NCBI RefSeq assembly: GCF_029893805.1 | Contig: NZ_JARXYP010000002.1 | Coordinates: 3,720,001-3,784,000 of the forward strand | Source of the DNA: Streptomyces sp. SAI-135 | Lineage (GTDB): Bacteria > Actinomycetota > Actinomycetes > Streptomycetales > Streptomycetaceae | Length of the DNA stretch: 64,000 nucleotides | Reading direction: 5' to 3' | Part shown: positions 16,068 through 24,804 of the stretch, piece by piece | Layout: each line of letters begins with the position of its first letter | How positions within the stretch are numbered: the first letter of the stretch is position 1 | The notes under the pieces: model-generated | What the model was told of the DNA's origin: nothing | Databases searched by the model: none | Seen by the model: the letters and a program-made list of their open reading frames with translations, nothing else | Translations under genes and position numbers: made by a program

Positions 16068-18373
16068 CGGTCCGTCACCACCGCGGCCTGCGGGCGGATC
16101 GGCAGCCGGTTGACGGGACGGCCCGTCGCGGCCCGTACGGCGGAGGCGACGGCCGCCGGTGACGTGACCACCGGCACCGCGCTGGCCGCCTTCGCGCCGA
16201 ACGGGGCGACCACGTCCCGCTCCTCGACCAGCTTGACGATCCGGATCTCGGGCGCGTCCAGGGCCGTCGGCAGCGCGTACCCCGTGAGGTCGGGGTGGCG
16301 GATCAGCCCGCGCGCGCTGCGCAGGTTCTCCGTCAGCGCTATGCCGACGCCCTGCGTGACGCCCGCCTCGATACGGGCCTCCAGCTGGGCGGGGTTGAGG
16401 ATCCGGCCGACGTCCTGGGCGAGCGCCAGCTCGACCACGCGCACCGAGCCGAGTTCGATGTCGACGTCGACCACCGCGCGGATCGCGCAGAACGCCATGC
16501 CGACGAAGGCGTCGCCCTGGCCCATCTCGTTGAGGGGCTCGGTGGGGTGCGGACGGCACTGGGCGGTGGCCCACAGCTCCTTGCCGTCCATGGCCTCGGT
16601 GACGGTCGTCGACAGGACGCCGTCGTACGAGGTGATCTTGCCGTCGGTGATCTGGAGCAGCTCGGTGGACATGCCGAACTTGTGCGCCAGGGGCTGGAGG
16701 AGCTGGGTGCGGACCATCTTGGCCGCGCGTTCGACCGCGCCGCCCGAGACCCAGGTGTGGCGGCCGCGGCAGCCCGGTCCGGCCGGGGGCTGGTCGGTGT
16801 CGACAGGGGCCACGTGGACCTCGTCGATGCCGAGCGTCTCCTGGACGATCTGACGGGCCAGCGTGGTGAAGCCCTGACCGGTCTCGACGGCCGCGCAGAG
16901 CACCGTGGCGACACCGTCCTGGACCCGCACGGTCGCCGTGGAGACCTCGTCCGCGCCTTCCGCGCCCAGCATGTGCACCATGCCGAGGCCGTAGCCGACG
17001 CCCCGGCGGATCGCGCCCGGTTCGCCCGCGCCCTCGGGGCCGCCGGGCAGCAGCCACTCGTCCTCGGGGGTGTCCTTGGGCAGCGCGGGCAGCGGGAAGT
17101 CGCGTACGGCCTGCAGCAGTTCGGCGACCGGGGCCGGACAGGTCACCGTCTGGCCGGTGGGGAGAACGTCCCCCGTCGCCAGTACGTTGCGCAGGCGCAG
17201 TTCCGCCGGGTCGAGGCCCAGCTTCTTGGCCAGCTTGTCCATCTGCGCCTCGTAGGCGGCGCAGACCTGCATCGCGCCCTCGCCGCGGACATGTCCTGAG
17301 GGCGGGTTGTTGGTGCGCACGGCCCAGCCCTCGATGAAGGCGTTCGGGACGACGTACGGCCCGCAGGCGAAGCCCACGGCGGCGGCCAGGGCCTCCGAGG
17401 AGGTGTCGGCGTAGGCGCCCGAGTCGAGCAGGATCTGCGCCTCGACCTTGACCAGCTTGCCCTCGGCGTCGGCGTGGTGCCGGTAGCGGAGCAGGGTGGG
17501 GTGGCGGTGCACGTGGCCCAGGAAGGACTCCTCGCGCGTGGCCGTCAGCTTGACCGGGCAGCCCGTCTTGAGCGCGAGCAGGCCGAGCGGGAGCTGGAAG
17601 CCCTGGTCCTCGCGGTCGGCGGTGGCGCCGGGGACACCGGTGACGACGACCTTGACGCGCTCGGGCTCCAGGCCGTAGCAGGCGGCGGCGGTGTCGCGGT
17701 CGGCGTGCGGGTCGGTGGAGGCCAGGTACAGCTCCACGCCGCCGTCGGGGCGGGGCACGGCGAGTCCGGCCTCGGCGCCGATGGGGGCGGGGTCCTGGCG
17801 GCCGATGCGGTACTGGCCCTCGACGACGATCTCGCCGGTCACGGAGGGGTCTCCGTGCTGGAGCGGGATGTGCCGGACCAGGTTGCCGTCGGGGTGCAGG
17901 AGCTCGGCCTCGAAGGCCTGTTCCGGGTCGGTGACCGGGTCGAGGATCTCGTACTCGACGATGACGGCGGCCGCGGCCATGCGCGCGGTGTCGGGGTGGT
18001 CGGCGGCGACGGCCGCGATGGGCTCGCCGTGGTGGCGTACGACCTCGGAGGCGAACACCGGGCGGTCGGCCCGGCCGCGGCCGTGCACCGGGCTGCCGGG
18101 CACGTCCTCGTGGGTGACGACCGCGCGGACTCCGGGCATCTCACGCGCGTGCGAGGTGTCGATGGACACGATGCGCGCGTGCGCGTGCGGGGAGCGCAGG
18201 ACGGCCGCCCACAGCAGGCCCTCGGCCCACAGGTCGGCCGCGTAGGGGAAGGTGCCCTCGGTCTTCGCGCGCGCGTCGGCGGCCGGCAGGGAGACGCCGA
18301 TGCCGTGCGGAATCGGCTCGGGGGCGGGTGCTGCCTCCGCGGCGGTGGTCGCGGTGGCGGCTTCGTTGCTCAC
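16064..18373 (-). CDS. Xanthine dehydrogenase-family molybdopterin-binding subunit
   Basis: This large catalytic subunit (769 residues) of a molybdenum hydroxylase binds the Mo-cofactor and oxidises a purine or aldehyde-type substrate. It has the a/b-hammerhead N-terminal domain (GIGVSLPAADARAKTEGTFPYAADL, then HAHARIVSIDTSHAREMPGV) and the long Mo-binding domain with GHVRGEGAMQVCAAYEAQMD, GVGYGLGMVHMLG, VETGQGFTTLARQIVQETLG and ALGAPEIR-like C-terminal motifs (ALDAPEIRIVKLVEE). GTG start, overlapping the stop of the iron-sulfur subunit (GTGA). It is the third of three structural genes. The substrate cannot be told from sequence alone: xanthine or hypoxanthine is possible, CO oxidation unlikely, since I do not see the CoxL active-site loop. 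Confidence 0.9.
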   Translation of the reverse strand: MSNEAATATTAAEAAPAPEPIPHGIGVSLPAADARAKTEGTFPYAADLWAEGLLWAAVLRSPHAHARIVSIDTSHAREMPGVRAVVTHEDVPGSPVHGRGRADRPVFASEVVRHHGEPIAAVAADHPDTARMAAAAVIVEYEILDPVTDPEQAFEAELLHPDGNLVRHIPLQHGDPSVTGEIVVEGQYRIGRQDPAPIGAEAGLAVPRPDGGVELYLASTDPHADRDTAAACYGLEPERVKVVVTGVPGATADREDQGFQLPLGLLALKTGCPVKLTATREESFLGHVHRHPTLLRYRHHADAEGKLVKVEAQILLDSGAYADTSSEALAAAVGFACGPYVVPNAFIEGWAVRTNNPPSGHVRGEGAMQVCAAYEAQMDKLAKKLGLDPAELRLRNVLATGDVLPTGQTVTCPAPVAELLQAVRDFPLPALPKDTPEDEWLLPGGPEGAGEPGAIRRGVGYGLGMVHMLGAEGADEVSTATVRVQDGVATVLCAAVETGQGFTTLARQIVQETLGIDEVHVAPVDTDQPPAGPGCRGRHTWVSGGAVERAAKMVRTQLLQPLAHKFGMSTELLQITDGKITSYDGVLSTTVTEAMDGKELWATAQCRPHPTEPLNEMGQGDAFVGMAFCAIRAVVDVDIELGSVRVVELALAQDVGRILNPAQLEARIEAGVTQGVGIALTENLRSARGLIRHPDLTGYALPTALDAPEIRIVKLVEERDVVAPFGAKAASAVPVVTSPAAVASAVRAATGRPVNRLPIRPQAAVVTDR

Positions 18374-20271
18374 GCCTGGCCTCCGTCCTGTCCCTGTCCG
18401 TACGCCTGCTCATGCGGTCCGGAGGTGCCCGGGAAGCCCGGGGAGTCGAACGCCGACGGGTTGACGCCTCCGGCGCCGGGGCCCGCCTGGTGCGGAATAC
18501 GTGCCTCGTCGCCGTCCGTCTCAGCGTCGGCCGCCGCGTGGGCCTCGCGCTCGGCGACGACCTCCTTGACGGCGTCGACGACGCCCCGGTAGCCGGAGCA
18601 GCGGCAGAGGTTGCCGCACAGCGCCTGGCGGGTCTCCAGCTCGGTGGGGGCGGGGTTGCCCTCCAGCAGGTCGTGCACCGTCATCGCCATGCCGGGCACG
18701 CAGAAGCCGCACTGCACGGCCCCGCACCGGGCGAGCGCCCGCTGCACGTCGGAGGGCCGGCCGTCCTCGGCGAGGCCCTCGACGGTACGGACCTCGCTGC
18801 CGGCGGCGGTCACGGCGGGCACCAGGCAGGAGGCCACGAGCCGCCCGTCGACCTGGACGTTGCACGCCCCGCACTCGCCCTGCGAGCAGCCGTCCTTGGC
18901 ACCGGCGAGTCCGAGCCGCTCGCGCAGCACGTAGAGCAGCGACTCGCCGATCCAGGCGTCGGTGACGGGGCGGTCGACGCCGTTGACGCGCAGGACGTAG
19001 GCGGCGAGGGGGTGTTCCTCACCGGGGTGCGCGAGGGCCTGGTCGTCGGGATCCTCGTCGGCGTCGGGGGCGGGCTCCTCGACGGTCTCCGGGGCCGGTT
19101 CGCCCTCGCCCGCGGCCGACGGGTGCTCGGCTCCGGGCTCGGCGGGGCCGTCAGCGCCCTCCAGGGCCTCTTCCGGACTCTCGGGGAGCCTGGGGGCCGC
19201 CGATGTCTCACCGGGGCCGGGTGAGGGCTGTGAGGCGGCTGCGGAGGGCTCGGCGAGACCGGTGCCGCGGCCGTCGGTGTCCGCGTGCGGCTGAGCGGCC
19301 TCCTGCGACAGCTCGTGGGACTCCTCGTCGGGCCCGGGTCGCTGCGGGGCGTCGGCGACCGCGTGGTCCCCGGGGTGCGCGGCGGACGCCAGATGCGCGT
19401 CGCCGGCCGGGCCGCCGTGCCGCTCGATGACCTCGCCGACCCCGCCGCCCGGCATCTCACCGGCGGGCACGTGCGCGTGGCCGTCACCGGCAGGACCCGC
19501 GTGCCGGTCACCGGGCGGACCTACGTGTCCGTCGCCCGCCGCCCCGCCGTGACCGTCGTCGAACCCGTCACCGCGGCCGTCGTCGAAGCCGCCCTCGTGA
19601 CCTCCGGGGAAGCCGCCTTCGCGGCCGCCGTCGAACCCGCTCCCGTGACCGTCGCCGTGCGGCACGTGCGGGTGCCGTTCTCCGGCCGGTCCGCCGTGCT
19701 CGGGGCCCGCTCCCGGCTCGCCCTGGGGCTGGTCACCCCACGGCTGCGCCGGCTGGGTCGCCCAGGGCGCGGCCGCGCCGCCCGGCAGGGTCGCCGGAGG
19801 GGTGCCGCCCCACTGCTCGACCAGGGACGACGTGGTGAACTCGCCCGATTCGTCCGGGAGGTCGCCGCCGGCGACGGGGATCGACCACTGGCCGGTGACG
19901 TCGTGGCCCGGCGCGGGCGCGGCCGCGGTGTCCTCCACGTGCCACTGCTGGGTGGTCGCGGGGTTGTATGTGAACTGCCCGGTCTGACCCTGCGGCAGGG
20001 TGCTCGGGTCGGGCCACTGGGCGCTCTCGGCCGGCGGCACGGTCCAGGCGCCCGGATCGGTGCCGTCGCCCTGAGCGGCCGTTATCTGCGGCGGCACATA
20101 GCCGTGACCGGGCGCGGCGAGCGGACTGTCGGTGGAGGCGAGGAGGGCGTCGATGCCCCCCTCGGGGAGCTTCACGAAGGCGGTGGCGCCGTCGTCGTAG
20201 TCACCCTGGGGCAGCGGGTCCCAGCGGCCGGCGGCCCGGGGCGTGCCCTCTCCGTGCTGGTCGTCGGTCAC
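18370..20271 (-). CDS. 2Fe-2S subunit of the molybdenum hydroxylase with a long N-terminal extension
   Basis: Residues from about 425 to 575 form a standard two-cluster subunit: a plant-type ferredoxin domain (GCSQGECGACNVQVDG...SCLVPA) and a four-helix domain with the second cluster (CGAVQCGFCVPGM and CGNLCRCSGYRG). Such subunits are usually 150-180 residues; this one is 633. The first roughly 420 residues are disordered and low-complexity, with Gly/His/Asp-rich repeats (GFDDGRGDGFDDGHGG), many His, and Pro/Gln/Trp-rich segments. The GTG start at 20271 overlaps the FAD-subunit stop (GTGA). The extension keeps typical codon use. Its function is unknown; metal storage or scaffolding are guesses. 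Confidence 0.88.
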   Translation of the reverse strand: MTDDQHGEGTPRAAGRWDPLPQGDYDDGATAFVKLPEGGIDALLASTDSPLAAPGHGYVPPQITAAQGDGTDPGAWTVPPAESAQWPDPSTLPQGQTGQFTYNPATTQQWHVEDTAAAPAPGHDVTGQWSIPVAGGDLPDESGEFTTSSLVEQWGGTPPATLPGGAAAPWATQPAQPWGDQPQGEPGAGPEHGGPAGERHPHVPHGDGHGSGFDGGREGGFPGGHEGGFDDGRGDGFDDGHGGAAGDGHVGPPGDRHAGPAGDGHAHVPAGEMPGGGVGEVIERHGGPAGDAHLASAAHPGDHAVADAPQRPGPDEESHELSQEAAQPHADTDGRGTGLAEPSAAASQPSPGPGETSAAPRLPESPEEALEGADGPAEPGAEHPSAAGEGEPAPETVEEPAPDADEDPDDQALAHPGEEHPLAAYVLRVNGVDRPVTDAWIGESLLYVLRERLGLAGAKDGCSQGECGACNVQVDGRLVASCLVPAVTAAGSEVRTVEGLAEDGRPSDVQRALARCGAVQCGFCVPGMAMTVHDLLEGNPAPTELETRQALCGNLCRCSGYRGVVDAVKEVVAEREAHAAADAETDGDEARIPHQAGPGAGGVNPSAFDSPGFPGTSGPHEQAYGQGQDGGQA

Positions 20272-21161
20272 GAAAGTGCCCTCCCCAGTGCTCGCCGGGC
20301 CAGCGCGGCGACGGTGCGCCGCAGGTGCAGTACCGCGGGCGGATGCTGCGCCACGGAACCGTCCGGGGCCGGTGCCGGGTCCGGGATGCAGGCGGCGGCG
20401 ACGTACTCGCCGAAGGCTTGCAGGGCCTCCGGGACGATGGCGCGGTTGTTGTCCCAGTCGATGAGCCGGGCGACCCACTGCTCGGCGTCCAGGGGCCGCA
20501 ACGGCATCGGCGCTATGGCACCGACGGCGCACCTGACCCCGCGCCGGGCCGGGTCGAGGACCAGCGCGACGGAGGCCATCGCGCGGCCCGGTCCGGTGCG
20601 CCCGGTGACCTTGAGGAAGACCTGCGGGGCGTGCAGCAGCGGCACCCGCACGAAGCCGATGAGCTCGCCGGCGCGCAGCATCTCCATGCCGGCCAGCAGG
20701 TGCGAGACCGGCATCTCCCGGCGGGCGCCGTCGGGGCCCGCGATGACCAGCGTGGCCTCCAGGGCGGCGAGGACGGGCAGCGCGTCGCCCGTGGGGGCCG
20801 CCGAGGCGATGTTGCCGCCCAGGGTGCCCGCGTTGCGGATCTGCGGCGGACCGGCGGCGCGGGCGGCGGCCGCGAGCGCCGGGATGAGGGCGGCGAAGTC
20901 GGGGCGGCCCATGCGCGCGTGCGTGAGTCCCGCGCCGAGCAGGGCGTGCCCGTCCTGGTACTGCCAGCCGCGGATCTCGCTGATCCGGCCGAGGCCGACG
21001 AGCGCGGCGGGCCTGAGCTGCCCGGAGTTGACGGCGGCCATCAGGTCGGTGCCGCCGGCGACGGGCACGGCGGCGGGCATGGCGGTGAGGGCCGCCACGG
21101 CCTCGTCCAGCGTCGTGGGCAGCGTGACGGCCTGCGCCGCCTGCGGTGCGTGCGTGGTCAA
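20268..21161 (-). CDS. FAD-binding subunit of the molybdenum hydroxylase
   Basis: This CoxM/XdhB-type flavoprotein (about 297 residues) transfers electrons from the iron-sulfur subunit to the acceptor. It shows the FAD pyrophosphate motif PVAGGTDLMAAVNSG and the second motif RNAGTLGGNIASAAPTGDALPVLAAL, followed by the C-terminal CO-dehydrogenase flavoprotein domain. I chose the TTG at 21161: GGAAGGGG lies about 10 bases upstream and the product then begins MTTHAPQAAQ, matching the usual start. A longer frame begins at 21260 but adds an unlikely Gln-rich segment. It is the first gene of the operon. Confidence 0.85.
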   Translation of the reverse strand: MTTHAPQAAQAVTLPTTLDEAVAALTAMPAAVPVAGGTDLMAAVNSGQLRPAALVGLGRISEIRGWQYQDGHALLGAGLTHARMGRPDFAALIPALAAAARAAGPPQIRNAGTLGGNIASAAPTGDALPVLAALEATLVIAGPDGARREMPVSHLLAGMEMLRAGELIGFVRVPLLHAPQVFLKVTGRTGPGRAMASVALVLDPARRGVRCAVGAIAPMPLRPLDAEQWVARLIDWDNNRAIVPEALQAFGEYVAAACIPDPAPAPDGSVAQHPPAVLHLRRTVAALARRALGRALS

Positions 21162-21405
21162 ACCGGCTGCCCCTTCCCGCTGCCCCACCTGGTCCTGCTG
21201 GTCCTGCCTGTTGCTGCCGTACGGTACGTGCTGACAGGGCGGACGTGGCAACTCTGGCACATCTTCGCAACACCCGAAGACAGGGGTCCGCTAGGAGGCG
21301 TTCGGCGGCATTCGCCCACCCCACCAGGAGATGGTCCGTTTTCGCACGGGATCACCCACACACACCGATTGACACTCTTCGGTGACCCTTAGGGCTCTTT
21401 TTCCC

Positions 21406-23037
21406 CTACCTGTTCGGGGGCGCCCCTTCGATGGGCCGGCCGAGCACACCGGGCCGTTTCTGCCACGGCAGCGGTCCCGTGGGCGGCCGGTAGCCGACGC
21501 CCAGGGCGTCGAGCAGTCGGTAGTGCGCGCTCATCCGCCGCTCGAAGTCGGCGAAGTCCCGTTCCGCCGGGGCGGGCAGCGCGCTCCAGGCCACCTCGGC
21601 GAAGGCCACGAGGCGGGGGAAGGTCTGGTAGTCGACGCGCCCCTGGTCCTCCATCACCTCGGTCCACACGTTGGCCTGGGCGCCGAGCACACGGGCGGCC
21701 TCCTCCGCGGTGAGCTGCGGCGGAACGGGCTCGAAGCGGTAGACGTCCTCCAGGGTGCGGACGTACGCGATCGGCACCGGCTCGTCCGCGCCGGCGTCCT
21801 GACGGTAGTCCAGGTACACGTGCTGCTCGGGGCACATGACGACGTCGTGGCCGGATCGTGCCGCCGCGATCCCGCCCTGGTAGCCGCGCCAGGAGGAGAC
21901 GGCTGCTCCCTCGGCGAGACCGCCCTCCAGGATCTCGTCCCAGCCGATGAGCCGGCGTCCGCGCGCGGTCAGCCACCGGTCGAAGTGACCGATGAACCAC
22001 GACTGGAGCCCGTCCTCGTCGGCGAGGCCGAGTTCCTTGATGCGGGCCTGGGCGGTGGGTGACTGCTTCCACTGGTCCTTGAGGCATTCGTCACCCCCGA
22101 CGTGAATGAACTGAGAGGGGAACAGCTCCAGGAGTTCCTCGAACACCCCCTCGTAGAAGCGCAGGGTGTTGTCAGTGGGGGCGAGTACGTTTGCGGAGAT
22201 GCCCCAGTTGTCCCAGACCGAGAGGGAGGACGTGTCGATGACATCGGTGTTGCCGAGTTCCGGGTACGCGGCGATGGCGGCCTGCGAGTGTCCGGGCACG
22301 TCGATTTCGGGGACGACGGTGATATGCCGTTCGGCCGCGTAGGCGACGATCTCCCGGATGTCGTTGCGGGTGTAGAAACCGCCGTGCGGCTTCTCCTCCC
22401 ACAGCGGTGAGGCCCGGTGGCCGAATTTGGTGCGCGCCCGCCATGAACCCACTTCGGTGAGCCGGGGGTACCTCTCGATCTCGATCCGCCAGCCCTGGTC
22501 GTCCGTCAGGTGGAAGTGGAGGACGTTGAGTTTGTGCGTGGCCATCAGGTCGAGACAGCGCAGTACCCCGTCCTTGGGCATGAAGTGCCGGGCCACGTCG
22601 AGCATGAGGCCGCGCCAGCGGAACCGCGGCGAGTCCTCGACGAACGTGCCGGGGAGCTGCCATCGCCGGCCGGGGTCGACGGGAGCCCGCCGGTACGCCT
22701 CGGGGCCGAGCAGCTGACGCAGCGTCTGGGCGCCCCAGAAGACCCCGGCCGGCCCGCCGCCGTGGATGGTGACGTCGTCCCCGTTGACGTAGAGCTTGTA
22801 GCCCTCCGGGCCGAGGTGGCCGGCGTCCCCGGGACTGACCCGCAGCCGGATGGCCTCGCCGTCGTCCCCCGCGCCGGGGGCCAGGGCCAGTCCGGTGACG
22901 GCACCGAGCGTGCCGCGCAGCCACCTCGCGGTCGCCTCGGTGCCGGGTCCGGCGTCGAGCACCGTGCTCTCGCCGAGCACGAACCCGCCCACCGTCGGAT
23001 GCCGCAGGACTCCGGGTGCCGGAATCAGTGAAGTCAC
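21406..23037 (-). CDS. GH20 beta-N-acetylhexosaminidase
   Basis: This 543-residue glycosidase releases terminal GlcNAc from chitin oligomers by substrate-assisted catalysis. The N-terminal GH20b-like domain is followed by the catalytic barrel from about residue 140, with RFRWRGLMLDVARHF, LNVLHFHLTDDQGWRIEIE, and the catalytic Asp-Glu pair in FIHVGGDECLKDQW. No signal peptide is seen, so it is probably cytoplasmic, acting on imported oligosaccharides. GTG start. It lies directly after two sugar permeases and is the last gene of that operon. From memory it matches SCO2943. Confidence 0.92.
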   Translation of the reverse strand: MTSLIPAPGVLRHPTVGGFVLGESTVLDAGPGTEATARWLRGTLGAVTGLALAPGAGDDGEAIRLRVSPGDAGHLGPEGYKLYVNGDDVTIHGGGPAGVFWGAQTLRQLLGPEAYRRAPVDPGRRWQLPGTFVEDSPRFRWRGLMLDVARHFMPKDGVLRCLDLMATHKLNVLHFHLTDDQGWRIEIERYPRLTEVGSWRARTKFGHRASPLWEEKPHGGFYTRNDIREIVAYAAERHITVVPEIDVPGHSQAAIAAYPELGNTDVIDTSSLSVWDNWGISANVLAPTDNTLRFYEGVFEELLELFPSQFIHVGGDECLKDQWKQSPTAQARIKELGLADEDGLQSWFIGHFDRWLTARGRRLIGWDEILEGGLAEGAAVSSWRGYQGGIAAARSGHDVVMCPEQHVYLDYRQDAGADEPVPIAYVRTLEDVYRFEPVPPQLTAEEAARVLGAQANVWTEVMEDQGRVDYQTFPRLVAFAEVAWSALPAPAERDFADFERRMSAHYRLLDALGVGYRPPTGPLPWQKRPGVLGRPIEGAPPNR

Positions 23038-23038
23038 G

Positions 23039-23917
23039 TCAGTCCTTTACCGCTCCGCCCAGCCCCGAGACCAGGCGTCGCTGTACGAGTACGAAGAACA
23101 CCAGCACCGGAATCGTCATCACCGTCGACGCGGCCATGACCCCGCCCCAGTCCGGCTCGTCAGGCTTGTAGAAAACGAGCAGGGCCATCGGCAGCGTCGA
23201 CTGCGAAGTGTCGCTGATGATGAACGACTTGGCGAAGAGGAAATCGTTCCAGGCCGAGATGAAGGAGAACACGCTCGTGGCCACCAGGCCGGGCAGGACG
23301 AGCGGGAAGAGAATCTGCCAGAGGAATCGCGCGCGGCTCGCCCCGTCGATGTAGGCGGCCTCCTCCAAAGCCTCCGGTACGGCCTTCACGAACCCCCTCA
23401 GCATCCAGATCGCGAAGGGCAGCGAGAAGGCGATGTGGGGCAGGATCAGCGAGCCCAGGGTGTTCAGCAGTCCGAAGTCCCGCATCTGGAAGAACAAGGG
23501 GATGGTGAGGGCCTCCACGGGCACCGTCTGGGCCACCAGAAACATGATCAGCAAGGTGGTCCGGAAGCGGAAGCGGAATCGCGTCACAGCGGTCGCCGCG
23601 AGAAACGCGATCAACGCCGAGACGATCACGACGCTGCATGCGACGACAAGGCTGTTGACGAAATACCGGCCGAAATCCTGCTGCCCGAACACACGCCGGA
23701 AGGAATCCAGCGAGGGCGCGAGCGTCCAGGGCCGGGGCTCGGTCGACTCGATCTCCCCGGCCGGTTTGAAGGCGCCGAGGACCATCCAGTAGAGGGGGAA
23801 GGCGACGAGGGCCGCGATGAGCAACGCGGCACCCTCGGCGGCCGCGCGCCAAGGGCGCCGTAGAAGATCCAGCCGCACGAGACGCAGCCGCACGAGATTC
23901 AGCCGGAGAAGATTCAC
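23039..23917 (-). CDS. Carbohydrate ABC permease (MalG type)
   Basis: This is a six-span inner-membrane permease of about 292 residues. The EAA-type loop ALEEAAYIDGASRARFLWQILFP is clear, and the C-terminus (VFFVLVQRRLVSGLGGAVKD) is the usual MalG ending. The N-terminus is made of imperfect repeats of Leu-Arg (LLRLNLVRLRLVRLDLLRR) encoded by a run of near-identical 15-base units. The start GTG overlaps the stop of the MalF-type gene. It works with the preceding permease and lipoprotein; the ATPase is missing from the operon, so a shared MsiK-type ATPase elsewhere is expected. Confidence 0.92.
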   Translation of the reverse strand: MNLLRLNLVRLRLVRLDLLRRPWRAAAEGAALLIAALVAFPLYWMVLGAFKPAGEIESTEPRPWTLAPSLDSFRRVFGQQDFGRYFVNSLVVACSVVIVSALIAFLAATAVTRFRFRFRTTLLIMFLVAQTVPVEALTIPLFFQMRDFGLLNTLGSLILPHIAFSLPFAIWMLRGFVKAVPEALEEAAYIDGASRARFLWQILFPLVLPGLVATSVFSFISAWNDFLFAKSFIISDTSQSTLPMALLVFYKPDEPDWGGVMAASTVMTIPVLVFFVLVQRRLVSGLGGAVKD

Positions 23918-24804
23918 AGGTCCTCCCCCTGTCGGTGGAGCAGCCGCAGGTACACCAGTGTCACCGCGAGCAGGATCAGCAGCATCACCACGCCGATCGC
24001 CGAGCCGAGGCTGTACTGGGAGGAGGCGAACGCCCGTTGGTAGGCGTAGACGTTCAGGACGAGGTTCTGGCCCGCGATGCCGCCGCCGTTCGTCATGACG
24101 TAGATCTGGGTGAAGACCTTGAAGTCCCAGATGACCGACTGGATGGTGACCACGGTCAGGATCGGCCGGAGCATCGGCGCGAGGACCGACCGCCAGATCC
24201 GCCACTGCGAGGCACCGTCCAGCGCGGCGGCCTCCAGCACCTCGGCCGGGACGGCCCGGATGCCGGCGTAGACCGTGATCATCACGAACGGGAAGGAGCA
24301 CCAGACGACTTCGAGCAGCACGAGGAAGAAGGCGCTGAGCCGCCCGTACGTCCAGGAGTGGTCGCCAAGCCCGAGCAGCCGGTTCACCGGGCCGAAGTCG
24401 GGGTCGAAGAGGAACAGCCAGACCGTCGACCCGGTCACCGCCGGGGTGGCCCACGCGCCGAGCGCCGCCAGCAGCAACGCCAGCCGGGGCACGGCACGCA
24501 CGCGCGTGAGGAGCACGGCCAGCGCGCATCCGACGGCGAGCGTGGAGACGACGCAGGCCGCCGCGAACAGCACGGTGGCGAGCAGGACCCGCCAGAACTG
24601 CGGGTCGGAGAACAGCGCCGAGTAGTTCGAGAACCCCTCGAAGGTGGTCGGCTGCCCGCCGCTGACCTGGGCCTGGGTGTACTGGAAGAAGGAGATCAAG
24701 CCGAGCTGGTAGATCGGGTAGACGAGCAGTCCGGCGAGGACGACCAGGGCGGGGGCGAGATAGAGCCAGGGGGTCCGGGCGGTGCGGTGGGTCACCGAGG
24801 TCAT
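23914..24804 (-). CDS. Carbohydrate ABC permease (MalF type)
   Basis: This is a 296-residue permease with about six membrane segments, beginning MTSVTHRTARTPWLYLAPAL. The coupling loop VLEAAALDGASQWRIWRSVLAP is present. It pairs with the MalG-type permease, with which it overlaps by GTGA, and its own ATG overlaps the stop of the binding protein gene. The family transports mono- or oligosaccharides; the downstream hexosaminidase suggests N-acetylglucosamine or chitobiose. Confidence 0.92.
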   Translation of the reverse strand: MTSVTHRTARTPWLYLAPALVVLAGLLVYPIYQLGLISFFQYTQAQVSGGQPTTFEGFSNYSALFSDPQFWRVLLATVLFAAACVVSTLAVGCALAVLLTRVRAVPRLALLLAALGAWATPAVTGSTVWLFLFDPDFGPVNRLLGLGDHSWTYGRLSAFFLVLLEVVWCSFPFVMITVYAGIRAVPAEVLEAAALDGASQWRIWRSVLAPMLRPILTVVTIQSVIWDFKVFTQIYVMTNGGGIAGQNLVLNVYAYQRAFASSQYSLGSAIGVVMLLILLAVTLVYLRLLHRQGEDL

